Shown here: positions 1 through 14,499 of the stretch, in pieces | How positions within the stretch are numbered: position 1 is the first letter of the stretch | How the letters are laid out: each line of letters starts with the position of its first letter | Assembly (NCBI GenBank): GCA_037039925.1 | Contig: JAXRKP010000848.1 | Location: forward strand, 117,501 to 181,500 | DNA: 64,000 nucleotides | Source of the DNA: Doris montereyensis | Lineage: Eukaryota > Mollusca > Gastropoda > Nudibranchia > Dorididae | Direction of reading: 5' to 3' | Position numbers and translations under genes: made by a program | The notes under the pieces: generated by a model | Databases searched by the model: none | Seen by the model: only the letters and a program-made list of their open reading frames with translations | What the model was told of the DNA's origin: nothing

Positions 1-304
1 TAATATATCAATTCTCGGTTAAATATAATAGAAGACAATATGTATATATTTCTTCTTCACTAATCATCGGCCTACTGCAATTTCATTCCTTTTTGTCTGA
101 TTTCAAGAAGAGGTTGATTCCACGTGCTGTCTCCATTCTACAGGAAACGCTATTTCAATTATCGAGCTCAAGTTCACTCATTCACTACATCTTCGAATGC
201 TTGAACTTACAGATCGGTGAACTCCAAAAGATTTTACAAACCTTGCATGCTTCCAATGGACAAAAAGCTATAATTTCATTCACAGTAAACCCACATTAGC
301 AGCC
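1..304. other. Unassigned left edge
   Basis: AT-rich sequence with a short open frame of 68 codons at 93-299 that shows no recognisable family, no splice context and no repeat. I see nothing supportable here. Confidence 0.4.
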
Positions 305-605
305 ACAGTGGCCGCGCAGTTAGGCTGCCGGACTGGGGATCATGAGGTCCCGGGTTCGAATTATAGCAAAGCCGAATCTGACGTTCTTTGGGAAAAGACA
401 CTTAACGCTCACACATTTCCCCAATCTACCCAGGTGCGAATGGGTACAAGCCCTAGCTTGGGAGTAAGAACCTGCGTCAGACTAGCGTCCTGGCCAGGGA
501 GGGGGGGTGATTATTATCGCATGTTCCTCTTCACGCTATTGAAATCGCATAAGCTCCGGCTCTATGGGCCGTAATGGCTCTGATGGATCATTACTTTACT
601 AAACC
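305..605 (+). repeat. SINE family A copy (tRNA-derived)
   Basis: The head resembles a tRNA gene with a B-box-like GGTTCGAATT at about 352-361. It is followed by a body that recurs in the window: a fail-safe string like 'GGGTACAAGC..TAGCTTGGGAGT', then 'CAGACTAGC.TCCTGGCCA', 'GTGATTATTATCG' and a tail ending in 'TTACTTTACT'. The same body occurs at about 21125-21405 and 61845-62125 on the plus strand and at 14500-14800, 40720-41035 and 62800-63085 on the minus strand. Six copies in 64 kb imply an abundant, mobile family. The tRNA-like head is not a functional tRNA because it lacks a proper acceptor stem. Confidence 0.8.
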
Positions 606-894
606 CACATTATGTTATTCAACGCTTTCTTTAATTCAAGTTTATTCAACTAAATTGTATAGCCTACGTCTACTTCTACGTGTAGTCTTGTCTTGGCGTA
701 TTACGGACGTGGGATGGTTGGAGTGTGGGCCCTTGCAACTGCGGCCATTGCGCTACTCATAACCCCAGTTGGACACAGGGTCGGCCACAGCATCATGGGG
801 CTTAACTACCTTGGAGGTAAGGAGTAGGACCCTATGCAAGGAGACTCCCCGTGTCAATGATATACTAAGACTCTCTCGGCTTGAAAAGTGGGAC

Positions 895-1150
895 TCTGTC
901 AATCAAAAAAAGAAGTGGCTTCAAACCCTGCCAACGGCTGAAAAATATTTTCGGAGTTTATCTCAAGAAAAATCCCCCCCCCCACGGTCCAGGTAGGTGG
1001 GTCGACGCCTAGCCCCATGTGCAGATCACAACACTATGTGCACATGAAAGTTAAAGATCCCTTGGCTGTTTACATGGCAGTCAGGCAAAATTGTAAAAGA
1101 ATCCTACAAAAAACTCCGAGATCCCCTTAATTGTAAATCAAAATATAGAA
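895..1150 (+). repeat. SINE family B copy
   Basis: This copy has the core 'CGGTCCAGGTAGGTGG', 'CCTAG.CCCAT', 'TGCAGATCACAA', 'GTTAAAGATCCCTTGGCTG' and 'ACTCCGAGATC.CCTT'. The same string of blocks occurs at about 27515-27835 and 60040-60330. The 5' part is diverged here: the head near 930 retains 'TTCAAACCCTGCCAAC', which corresponds to the B-box region of the other copies. This is a dispersed, tRNA-derived-looking element. Confidence 0.75.
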
Positions 1151-1473
1151 TTAAAATAAAAAATAAAAACGACTTGAAAAAGGCACATATTGCTGTTAGT
1201 ACGTTTCACAACTCGTATCACACATGTCGGCCTATAGCAGCGTAACCGTTTTGTTTTTTTGGGACAAGAGTGAAATTTTGCATGTCACCATAGATTTTGA
1301 TTTACCAAACGAATATGATTTTTTTCTCTCGCTCAGGTAGATTGCTTCATTTCAATAATTGCTTATTTGCGCTATATAAAACCAGTAAGCGAGACCATGT
1401 TTCAATTTTATTATTATTTTGATAGTGTTAGGTTACTTGAGCTAACCATCCGAGCAGTTTTCGCAACCTAGTC

Positions 1474-2589
<1,116 letters not shown>

Positions 2590-2590
<1 letters not shown>

Positions 2591-3022
2591 GTTTTAAAAA
2601 AAACCTTTACGTTGAATGCAAGAGCTACAACCAACAAGAAAAATAAATAAATCCCCAAATACAAAACAACACAACACCCCCCCTCCCCTTTCCCAAAAGA
2701 AAAAGAACCCAACAAGAAAACAAACAGCAAAAAGACAAGAACAAAGTAAAAAACGAACTCCCCCCCCTCTCCAAACAACAAACAAACAACAACTAAACAA
2801 AACAAAAAAACCCAACAGCAATCAAAATAAACAGACAACAGAACCCGCCCCCACCCCCAATAATAAAAACCCAACCAGAAACACAACAACCAAAACAAAA
2901 CAAAAACAGAACTCCCCCCCCCCCCCCCCCCACACGAAAAGACCCCAACAAAAAACAGTAGAAAAAACAACAGAAAACCCTACATAACAAAAGATCATGA
3001 ACTCCGCAAATCCCCCCCCCCA
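2590..3022 (+). repeat. A/C-only low-complexity tract
   Basis: For about 400 bases the plus strand is almost entirely A and C, with very few G or T, and contains several C runs of 7 to 18 bases. Open frames on both strands here (T/N/K/P-rich on plus, F/V/L/G-rich on minus) are by-products of the composition and not proteins. Confidence 0.9.
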
Positions 3023-3429
3023 TCCCCTGCATAGTGGTTTATGTTGTGTGTGGGTTTTTTAGCAATTTTTTTTTGTCTATTGCAACTCCTAGGTATTTTG
3101 CACTGTTTGAGTTTGTTAATTTTAGTTTTTGGTTATGGATGATAAAATTATGGGGTTGTCCTTTTACACTACAGCTTTGGGTGATACAAACTCTATCCCA
3201 CTTAATAAGTCCAATAAAATAAAGGAAATGTCTACCGCCATCTTTCCTTGTTCCCACAAAATCTGCATACACAGAGGTCCGATCCAACCTCATTCTTTGT
3301 ATTGCATTGATGAACGTGAACACAACTCGCGGAACAACCATTGCTCAGCGTGTCGTTGATTTCAAAACAATAACTCTTCTATACTATTTGGAAATGTCAA
3401 TGGACATTCAATCAGAAAGTCTTTCATTG

Positions 3430-3648
<219 letters not shown>

Positions 3649-3859
3649 CGTGACAACAACGTGCCCCTACCACATGTCCAGACATCCGTCAATGACGCAG
3701 GTAATTAACGGTTGCATTTATTTGTATAACTCATATTAACCGCCCTGTTTCATTATGAGCAATGAGTCATTTTGCCATTTAATTAAAAAATATTGATTAA
3801 ACTACGAAAGTACTCATATTAAGTTAGATATGTTGTACGTGTTCTTGTTTGTTTAGCTG

Positions 3860-3906
3860 GCTGTGTGTGTGTGTGTGCGCGTGTGCGTGTGTATGTGTGT
3901 GTGTGC
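3860..3906 (+). repeat. (GT)n-rich microsatellite
   Basis: Interrupted GT/GC dinucleotide tract of about 45 bases. Confidence 0.9.
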
Positions 3907-4087
3907 TTTGGTGGCTTCATCATGGATTACTGACCATTTCAACGTAAAATTCAATTCCATCATACGTATTACTGATATGAAATAATCTCGAAGTTGTAAG
4001 GATAATGCTTAGCGATATCAATCGTCCAGTAAGTGGAAACAGGATGAAAGCATTCATCACCAATCTTTTCTTTTAATCCATTTATTC

Positions 4088-7000
4088 CATCATCCACTGT
4101 GTATACAGCAAGCTCTGTCCAAACATTTACCCATTTCTTCCATCCCATACTGTGTATACAACAAGCTCTGTCCAAACAATTACCCATTTTTTCCATCTCC
4201 TACTGTGTATACAGCAAGCTCTGTCCAAACAATTACCCATTTCTTCCAACACCTACTGTGTATACAAGCTCTGTCCAAACAATTGCCCATTTCTTCCATC
4301 TCCTACTGTGTATACAACAAGCTCTGTCCAAACAATTACCCATTTCTTCCATCACCTACTGTGTATACAAGCTCTGTCCAAACAATTACCCCTTTCTTCC
4401 ATTACCTACTGTGTATATTAAGTTCTGTCTAAACAATTATCCATTTCTTCCATTACCTAATGTGTATACCACAAGCTCTGTCCAAACAATTATCCATTTC
4501 TTCCATTACCTAATGTGTATACCACAAGCTCTGTCCAAACAATTACCCATTTCTTCCATTACCTACTGTGTATACAACAAGCTCTGTCAAAGAATTACCC
4601 ATTTCTTCCAACACCTACTGTGTATACAAGCTCTGTCCAAACAATCACCCACTTTTTCCATCACCTACTGTGTATACAACAAAGCTCTGTCCAAACAATT
4701 ACCCATTTCTTCCATTACCTACTGTGTATACAAGCTCTGTCCAAACAATTACCCTTTCTTCCATTACCTACTGTGTATACAAGCTCTGTCCAAACAATTA
4801 CCCATTTTTTCCTTACCTACTGTGTATACAGCAAGCTCTGTCCAAACAATTACCCATTTCTTCCATCTCTTACTGTGTATACAGCAAGCTCTGTCCAAAC
4901 AATTACACATTTCTTCCATCTCCTACTGTGTATACAGCAAGCTCTGTCCAAACAATTACCCATTTCTTCCATTACCTACTGTGTATAAACAAAGCTCTGT
5001 CCAAACAATTACCCATTTCTCCCATCACCTACTGTGTATACAACAAGCTCTGTCCAAACAATTACCCCTTTCTTCCATTACCTACTGTGTATACAGCAAG
5101 CTCTGTCCAAACAATTACCCATTTTTTCCATTACCTACTGTGTATACAGCAAGCTCTGTCCAAACAATTACCCATTTCTTCCATCATCTACTGTGTATAC
5201 AACAAGCTCAGTCCAAACAATTGCCCATTTCTTCCATCATCTACTGTGTATACAAGCTCTGTCCAAACAATTACCCATTTCTTCCATTACCTACTGTGTA
5301 TACCACAAACTCTGTCCAAATAATTGCCCATTTCTTCCATTACCTACTGTGTATACAACAAGTTCTGTCCAAACAATTACCCATTTCTTCCAACACCTAC
5401 TGTGTATACAAGCTCTGTCCAAACAATTGCCCATTTCTTCCATTACCTACTGTGTATACAACAAGCTCTGTCCAAACAATTACCCTTTCTTCCATTACCT
5501 ACTGTGTATACAAGCTCTGTCCAAACAATTACCCCATTCTTCCATTACCTACTGTGTATATTAAGTTCTGTCTAAACAATTATCCATTTCTTCCATTACC
5601 TACTGTGTATACCACAAGCTCTATCCAGACAATTACCCATTTCTTCCATTACCTACTGTGTATACAACAAGCTCTGTCCAAACAATTACCCATTTCTTCC
5701 AACACCTACTGTGTATACAAGCTCTGTCCAAAAATTTACCCACTTTTTCCATCACCTACTGTGTATACAACAAACTCTGTCCAAACAATTACCCATTTCT
5801 TCCATCATCTACTGTGTATACAACAAGCTCTGTCCAAACAATTACCCACTTTTTCCAACACCTGCTGTGTATACAAGCTCTGTCCAAAACAATTACCCAC
5901 TTTTTCCAACACCTACTGTGTATACAAGCTCTGTCCAAACAATTACCCATTTCTTCCATTACCTACTGTGTATACAAGCTCTGTCCAAACAATTACCCAT
6001 TTCTTCCATTACATACTGTGTATACCACAAGCTCTGTCCAAACAATTGCCCATTTCTTCCATTACCTATTGTGTATACCACAAGCTGTCCAAACAATTAC
6101 CCATTTCTTCCATTACCTACTGTGTATACAACAAGCTCTGTCCAAACAATTACCCACTTTTTCCATCTCCTACTGTGTATACAAGCTCTGTCCAAACAAT
6201 TGCCCATTTCTTCCAACACCTACTGTGTATACAAGCTATGTCCAAACAATTACCCATTTCTTCCATCACCTACTGTGTATACAAGCACTGTCCAAACAAT
6301 TACCCACTTTTTCCATCACCTACTGTGTATACAAGCTCTGTCCAAACAATTACCCACTTTTTCCATTACCTACTGTGTATACAAGCTCTGTCCAAACAAT
6401 TACCCATTTCTTCCATTATCTACTGTGTATGCCACAAGTTCTGTCCAAACAATTACCCATTTCTTCCATCATCTCCTGTGTATACAGCAAGCTCTGTCCA
6501 AACAATTACCCATTTCTTCCATTACCTACTGTGTATACAGCAAGCTCTGTCCAAACGATTACCCATTTCTTCCTTTACCTACTGTGTATACAAGCTCTGT
6601 CCAAACAATTACCCATTTCTTCCATTACCTACTGTGTATACAAGCTCTGTCCAAACAATTACCCATTTTTTCCAATACCTACTGTGTGTACAAGTTCTGT
6701 CCAAACAATTACCCACTTCTTCCATTACCTACTGTGTATACAAGCTCTGTCCAAACAATTACCCACTTTTTCCATTACCTACTGTGTATACAAGCTCTGT
6801 CCAAACAATTACCCATTTTTTCCATTACCTACTGTGTATACAGCAAGCTCTGTCCAAACAATTACCCATTTCTTCCATCATCTACTGTGTATACAACAAG
6901 CTCTGTCCAAACAATAGCCCATTTCTTCCATCATCTACTGTGTATACAAGCTCTGTCCAAACAATTACCCACTTTTTCCATTACCTACTTTGTATACAAG

Positions 7001-10000
7001 CTCTGTCCAAACAATTACCCACTTCTTCCATTACCTACTGTGTATACCACAAGTTCTGTCCAAACAATTACTCATTTCTTCCATCATCTCCTGTGTATAC
7101 ATCAAGCTATGTCCAAACAATTACCCATTTCTTCCATCACCGACTGTGTATACAACAAGCTCTGTCCAAACAATTACCCACTTTTTCCATTACTTACTGT
7201 GTATACAAGCTCTGTCCAAACAATTGCCCATTTCTTCCATCAGCTACTGTGTATACAACAAGCTCTGTCCAAACAATTATCCACTTTATCCATCACCTAC
7301 TGTGTATACAAGCTCTGTCCAAACAATTGCCCATTTCTTCCATCATCTCCTGTGTATACATCAAGCTCTGTCCAAACAATTGCCCTTTTTTCCATCATCT
7401 CCTGTGTATACATCAAGCACTGTCCAAACAATTGCCCATTTCTTCCATCATCTCCTGTGTATGCCACAAGTTCTGTCCAAACAATTACCCATTTCTTCCA
7501 TCATCTCCTGTGTATACAACAAGCTCTGTCCAAACAATTACCTATTTCTTCCATCATCTCCTGTGTATAACAAGTTCTGTCCAAACAATTACCCATTTCT
7601 TCCATCATCTCCTGTGTATACAATAAGTTCTGTCCAAACAATTTCCCATTTCTTCCATCATCTCCTGTCTATACAACAAGTTCTGTCCAAACAATTACCC
7701 CTTTCTTCCATCATCTCCTGTGTATACAACAAGCTCTGTCCAAACAATTTCCCATTTCTTCCATCATCTACTGTGTATACAACAAGCTCTGTCCAAAAAT
7801 TACCCATTTCTTCCATCAGCTACTGTGTATACAACAAGCTCTGTCCAAACAATTTCCACTTTATCCATCATCTCCTGTGTATACATCAAGCTCTGTCCAA
7901 ACAATTGCCCATTTCTTCCATCATCTCCTGTGTATGCCCATTTCTTCCATCATCTACTGTGTAACAGTTCTGTCCAAACAATTACCCATTTCTTCCATCA
8001 TCTCCTGTGTATACAACAAGCTCTGTCCAAACAATTACCCATTTCTTCCATCATCTCCTGTGTATATAACAAGTTCTGTCCAAACAATTACCCATTTCTT
8101 CCATCATCTCCTGTGTATACAATAAGTTCTGTCCAAACAATTACCCATTTCTTCCATCATCTCCTGTCTATACAACAAGTTCTGTCCAAACAATTACCCA
8201 TTTCTTCCATCATCTCCTGTGTATACAAGCTCTGTCCAAACAATTTCCCATTTCTTCCATCATCTACTGTGTATACCACAAGCTCTGTCCAAACAATTGT
8301 CCATTTCTTCCATCATCTCCTGTGTATACAGCAAGCTCTGTCCAAAAACAATTACTTCTTTCCCATTTCTTCAAACATTTCCCATTTCTTCCATCACTGT
8401 GTATATAAATCCAAACAATTTCCCATCACCTACTGTGCTAAATGTCCAAACAATTACCCATTTCTTCTTCCATCAAGCTCTGTCCAAACAATTACCCATT
8501 TTTTCCAATACCTACTGTGTGTACAAGCTCTGTCCAAACAATTACCCACTTCTTCCATTACCTATTTCTTCAAACAATTGCCCATTTCTTCCATCACCTG
8601 CTGTGTATACAAGCTATGTCCAAACAATTAGCCATTTCTTCCATCTCCTACTGTGTATACAAGCTCTGTCCAAACAATTGCCCATTTCTTCCATCACCTA
8701 CTGTGTATACAAGCTCTGTCCAAACAATTTCCCATTTTTTCCATTACCTACTGTGTATACCACAAGCTCTGTCCAAACAATTACCCATTTTTTTCATCAC
8801 GTACTGTGTATACAACAAACTCTGTCCAAACAATTACCCATTTCTTTCATCACCTACTGTGTATACAAACTCTGTCCAAACAATTACCCATTTCTTCCAT
8901 CACCTACTGTGTATACAGCAAGCTCTGTCCAAACAATTACCCATTTCTTCCATCATCTACTGTGTATACAACAAGCTCTGTCCAAACAATTGCCCATTTT
9001 TTCCATCATCTACTGTGTATACAAGCTCTGTCCAAACAATTACCCACTTTTTCCATTACCTACTGTGTATACACAAGCTCTGTCCAAACAATTACCCATT
9101 TCTTCCATTATCTACTGTGTATGCCACAAGTTCTGTCCAAACAATTACCCATTTCTTCCATCATCTCCTGTGTATACAACAAGCTCTGTCCAAACAATTA
9201 CCTATTTCTTCCATCATCTCCTGTGTATACAACAAGTTCTGTCCAAACAATTACCCATTTCTTCCATCATCTCCTGTGTATACAATAAGTTCTGTCCAAA
9301 AAATTCCATTTCTTCCATCATCTCCTGTCTATACAACAAGTTCTGTCCAAACAATTACCCCTTTCTTCCATCATCTCCTGTGTATACAACAAGCTCTGTC
9401 CAAACAATTTCCCATTTCTTCCATCATCTCCTGTCTATACAACAAGTTCTGTCCAAACAATTACCCATTTCTTCCATCATCTCCTGTGTATACAACAAGC
9501 TCTGTCCAAACAATTTCCAATTACTTCTTTCACCTACTGTGTATGCCACAAGCTATGTCCAAACAATTTCCCATTTCTTCCATCACCTATTGTGTATATA
9601 AAGCTCTGTCCAAACAATTTCCCATTTCTTCCATCACCTACTGTGTATATAAAGCTCTGTCCAAACAATTACCCATTTCTTCCATCACCTACTGTGTATA
9701 CAAGCTATGTCCAAACAATTACCCACTTTTTCCATTACCTACTGTGTATACAAGCTATGTCCAAACAATTGCCCATTTCTTCCATCACCTACTGTGTATA
9801 CAAGCTATGTCCAAACAATTACCCATTTCTTCCATTACATACTGTGTATACAAGCTATGTCCAAACAATTACCCATTTCTTCCATCACCTTCTGTGTATA
9901 CAAGCTATGTCCAAACAATTACCCATTTCTTCCATTACCTACTGTGTATACAAGCTATGTCCAAACAATTAGCCATTTCTTCCATCTCCTACTGTGTATA

Positions 10001-12195
10001 CAAGCTCTGTCCAAACAATTGCCCATTTCTTCCATCACCTACTGTGTATACAAGCTCTGTCCAAACAATTTCCCATTTTTTCCATTACCTACTGTGTATA
10101 CCACAAGCTCTGTCCAAACAATTACCCATTTTTTTCATCACTGTGTATACAACAAACTCTGTCATACAACAAACTCTGTCCAAACAATTACCCATTTCTT
10201 TCATCACCTACTGTGTATACAAACTCTGTCCAAACAATTACCCATTTCTTCCATCATCTACTGTGTATACAACAAGCTCTGTCCAAACAATTGCCCATTT
10301 CTTCCATCATCTACTGTGTATACAAGCTCTGTCCAAACAATTACCCACTTTTTCCATTACCTACTGTGTATACAAGCTCTGTCCAAACAATTACCCATTT
10401 CTTCCATTATCTACTGTGTATGCCACAAGTTCTGTCCAAACAATTACCCATTTCTTCCATCATCTCCTGTCTATACAACAAGCTATGTCCAAACAATTAC
10501 CCATTTCTTCCACCACCGACTGTGTACACAACACGCTCTGTCCAAACAATTACCACTTTTTCCATTACCTACTGTGTATACAAGCTCTGTCCAAACAATT
10601 ACCCATTTTTCCATCATCTACTGTGTATACAACAAGCTCTGTTCAAACAATTACCCACTTTTTCCATCACCTACTGTGTATACAAGCTCTGTCCAAACAA
10701 TTGCCCATTTCTTCCATTACCTACTGTGTATACCACAAGTTCTGTCCAAACAATTACCCATTTCTTCCATCATCTCCTGTGTATACATCAAGCTCTGTCC
10801 AAACAATTGCCCATTTCTTCCATCATCTACTGTGTATACAACAAGCTCTGTCCAAACAATTACCCATTTCTTCCATCATCTCCTGTGTATACACCAAGTT
10901 CTGTCCAAACAATTACCCATTTCTTCCATCATCTCCTGTCTATACAAAAGTTCTGTCCAAACAATTACCCCTTTCTTCCATCATCTCCTGTGTATACAAC
11001 AAGGTCTGTCCAAACAATTTCCCATTTCTTCCATTATCTACTGTGTATACCACAAGCTCTGTCCAAAAAATAACCCATTTCTTTCATCATCTCCTGTGTA
11101 TACAACAAGCTCTGTCCAAACAATTTCCATTTACTTCTTTTACCTACTGTGTATGCCACAAGCTATGTCCAAACAATTTATTTCTTCCATCAACAATTTC
11201 CCAATTTCCCATTTCTTCCATCACCTACTGTGTATACAAGCTATGTCCAAACAATTACCCACTTTTTCCATTACCTACTGTGTATACAAGCTCTGTCCAA
11301 ACAATTGCCCATTTCTTCCATCACCTACTGTGTATACAAGCTATGTCCAAACAATTACCCATTTCTTCCATTACCTACTGTGTATACAAGCTATGTCCAA
11401 ACAATTGCCCATTTCTTCCATCACCTACTGTGTATACAAGCTCTGTCCAAACAATTTCCCATTTTTTCCATTACCTACTGTGTATACCACAAGCTCTGTC
11501 CAAACAATTACCCATTTTTTCCATCACCTGCTGTGTATACAAACTATGTCCAAACAATTACCCATTTCTTCCATTACCTACTGTGTATACTACACAAGCT
11601 CTGTCCAAACAATTTCCCATTTCTTCTATTACCTACTGTGTATACCACAAGCTCTGTCCAAACAATTTCCCATTTTTTCCATTACCTACTGTGTATACAA
11701 CAAGCTCTGTCCAAACAATTGCCCATTTTTTCCATTACCTACTGTGCATACAACAAGCTCTGTCCAAACAATTGCCCATTTTTTCCATTACCTACTGTGT
11801 ATACAACAAGCTCTGTCCAAACAATTGCCCATTTGTTCCATTACCTACTGTGTATACAACAAGCTCTGTCCAAACAATTACCCATTTCTTCCATCATCTA
11901 CTGTGTATACAACAAGCTCTGTCCAAACAATTACCCATTTCTTCCATCATCTACTGTGTATACAACAAGCTCTGTCCAAACAATTTCCCATTTCTTCCAT
12001 CATCTACTGTGTATACAACAAGCTCTGTCCAAACAATTTCCCATTTCTTCCATCATCTACTGTGTATACCACAAGCTGTCCAAACAATTACCCCTTTCTT
12101 CCATTACCTACTGTGTATGCCACAAGCTCTGTCCAAACAATTTCCCATTTCATCTATTACCTACTATGTCCAAACAGCTGCCCATTTCTTGCCAT
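4088..12195 (+). repeat. Giant minisatellite, 50-53 bp unit, about 155 copies
   Basis: The array is built of units that begin CTACTGTGTATACA, contain AGCTCTGTCCAAACAATT and end with TTTCTTCCATCAC. Units are 53 bp with ACAACAAGC or 50 bp with ACAAGC. Variable positions recur in fixed choices: TTACCC, TTGCCC or TTTCCC; ATTTCTT or ACTTTTT; ATCACC, ATTACC, ATCATC or ATCTCC; TACTG or TCCTG. Both unit lengths leave remainder 2 when divided by 3, so successive units rotate through all three frames. None of the three forward frames has a stop, so frames of 1175 and 1259 codons arise. No start context, signal or splice logic supports coding. The left edge fades in at about 4060-4095 and the right edge fades out at 12165-12195. 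Degenerate patches lie at about 8340-8480, 10135-10190 and 11085-11215. Confidence 0.97.
8580..11540 (+). repeat. Higher-order duplication inside the minisatellite
   Basis: The same ordered run of variant units appears at about 8641-8880 and 9982-10235, an offset near 1340 bases. Part of it appears again from about 11406, a further 1385 bases on. The run includes an unusual seven-T TTTTTTTCATCAC unit and the CAAACTCTG variant. This shows multi-unit blocks being copied, on top of single-unit turnover. The second copy carries a local repeat of ATACAACAAACTCTGTC near 10145-10180. Confidence 0.8.
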
Positions 12196-12199
12196 TAAA

Positions 12200-12640
12200 T
12201 CTTCACTTTGTCATGCACTGAACTGATGACAACTTTGAAGGTGGTTGTATGATCTTTTTTTCCAGCAGATGCTTGACCATCACAGCATAAAGTGTTGATA
12301 TCTATGAGATTTATATAAAGCTGATTTTCTCTAACTTTGATTTTGAGCATGGTAAACTCAGGAATCCCTGCATCCGGGACCATCACATTTCACATGTGTT
12401 TGAAAAAGCCTGCATTAACATTTGGATAAAGACAGTATATGAACTGATTGAAAAATGATTGTCTGCGATCGAAGAAACTTTACATCAAAAATATCAACTG
12501 TACCCGTTACGGTGGTTTCGGAGTTTATTGCAGTCAAAGTTCGAGAGGTCCGTCATAAAGATAAATCATAATAAGCCTATTGTCTCCAGGCATGCTTGTA
12601 CTTGTACTAAATAAAGCTGTTATTAGATGAAGTCACAACT
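12200..12640. other. Gene-free stretch
   Basis: Unique-looking AT-rich flank of the minisatellite. No family, repeat or RNA gene is recognised. Confidence 0.4.
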
Positions 12641-12814
12641 CATACTAGCAGATATAGTTGTTATCTATGAATTTGACAAAATCAACAACACAAACTAGAA
12701 CATTTTCATGTACGCTGGTTCAATTCAATTCAATCATTTTTATTGATCCTTTCAAAAAGGAAATTATACTTGTGTTATCACAAAAAAACCACGGCTGTGT
12801 TTTTTTCACAATGT

Positions 12815-13005
12815 TGTACTCTCAGGAAAGGTACTTTACTCTGCTTTCCCCACTTGACTCCGATGTGAATGAGTACCCAGCTATAGGTAGAGAAATATTT
12901 TGTCAGAGTGTTAGTACGAAGCATCTAACAGGCTGCCAGGCTATGCTTTGCTCCCCAGGAAGTTCAATGAAATGGCCTGCTGGGAAATGGACAATAAATC
13001 CATTT
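12815..13005 (+). repeat. Dispersed repeat C, copy 1
   Basis: The block contains TTTCCCCACTTGACTC, GATGTGAATGAGTACCCAGC, TAGAGAAA and GGCCTGCTGGGA. It matches the reverse complement of about 62510-62700. The 149-codon frame that crosses it is therefore repeat-derived and not a gene. Confidence 0.75.
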
Positions 13006-13773
13006 TTAATCTTTATAGCATGGGGACAACCAACATTAAAACAATTTGACAGTTATGTTTATGCAGAGAATTACATTAATACCATATACAACAGTACACT
13101 ATGCTAATACATTAAGTTAGATTTATGCTGATACAAATCTCTTATGAAGAGTTTCGCTTGTCTTAATTTTGTCTTTTTTGTCCTCAGAATGTCTCATAGA
13201 TGTCGTTGATGACAAAAACTAGATTATTCACACTCACACCTCAAGTGTAATCATAAAAAGACATTAAGGGGTTCTCACTGTTTTCTTCTTCAGTTGACGA
13301 TTACTCTATCCAGAATGGCACGTGACTGTTTAAGTAAAACCCAAGTCATTTTCGCACTATAATGTGGAATTTCAAATGCGCGTCTGTAAATTTGGCATAT
13401 TAATCATAAGCCATAAGCAAAGTATTTTGTTACTGTTTTCATGAACTAATAATAATATTTTCACCCCCCCTAAGTTATGCTTATAATTCGTAATAAGATG
13501 TCCATTTGTGACTTGTTGGTAGTGACATCATTGTATGCGCATACAAAATGGAACAAGATCATTGTACCGGGACTTCCATTTCTCCGCAATGATAACGGAA
13601 TGGTTGGATATACGCGTATTCGACTCTGAGTTTACTGTAATCATATCATAGCTTTTCAGAGGCTATGTAGGTCATTTGACCTTTAAATGTCCCATACATC
13701 TCAAAATAAGTTCTAAAAATGATTGAACATATATAGTACTCAATAAGAACAATGCAGTCATCATACAAATATC

Positions 13774-14253
13774 TTAAATTATAGAGCTCCATATCAATGG
13801 CATTTTTAAAAGAATTAATACTAATACTGTTTGCATTTTTGTTTTGATTTTTAACAGTAAATTATTCCATAATTTGACTGTTCTTATAATAAAAAATTGT
13901 CTCACAGAAGTAGAGCTTCCTGTAATAGAAATCTTAAATCTATCTCCCAAAGTAAAATTCACATGAGAATAGTTGATAAATGATTTACAATCAATATTAT
14001 CTATGTTATGAACAATTTTATACAATTGGATAAGATCCCCCTGTTTTCTTCTCTTTTTTAATGAGGGGAGTAGAAGAAATTTCAATCTCACATCATATGA
14101 CATACCACCATTTTCCAATTCTTTCAATAACCTTGTTGCTCGTCTTTGTACGTGTTCTAAAAGAATAGACTGTCGTTTAAATAGAGAGACAGACAGACAG
14201 ACAGAAAGAGAGAAAGTATACATTTGCAAACTGATTGTTTCGGTAAATTCCAT
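13774..14253 (-). pseudogene. LINE reverse transcriptase C-terminal fragment
   Basis: The minus-strand frame carries the signature that follows the RT domain in CR1/Jockey/RTE-type non-LTR retrotransposons: 'LLEHVQRRATRLLKEL', then 'YDVRLKFLLLPSLKKRR', then 'GDLIQLYKIVHNID'. The N-terminal endonuclease and RT core are absent, so this is a 5'-truncated copy, the usual fate of LINEs. It lies downstream of the POLR1E 3' end, outside any gene recognised here. Confidence 0.85.
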
Positions 14254-14499
14254 AATTTACCTTTTGCACTGAATGAACAGATTGAAGCTGCAAGCAATGT
14301 GCATCTTGTGCAAGAGTCATAAAGTATCCTCTGATCTGCCTCACACTAAGAAACTGAGATATGCACCAGATCTATGGGCCATAACTGTTTTGAACAAACT
14401 TTTAATTTATTTTATAGCCTTTGAGAGTTTCTGTAATGACATTGTGTAACACAATAGGCCTACATGTGTACTTCACCATTAGTACAGTAAGTAAAGTTT

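Noticed and set aside
352..361. tRNA gene at the SINE A head (and similar heads at 21.13, 27.52 and 63.7 kb)
   Set aside because: B-box cores are present, but acceptor stems do not pair and each head is followed by a repeated SINE body.
4088..12195. CRISPR-like array
   Set aside because: There is no alternation of constant repeats and unique spacers. The whole unit is repeated with point variants, and the DNA is animal nuclear.
4099..12226. Forward open frames of 1175, 1259, 839, 619 and other lengths across 4.1-12.2 kb
   Set aside because: They are three overlapping phases of one tandem DNA repeat. Each phase shows the same peptide words, there is no domain, and the frames only exist because the unit lacks stops.
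12658..13107. 149-codon frame
   Set aside because: It overlaps dispersed repeat C, whose inverted copy at 62.5 kb does not keep the frame.
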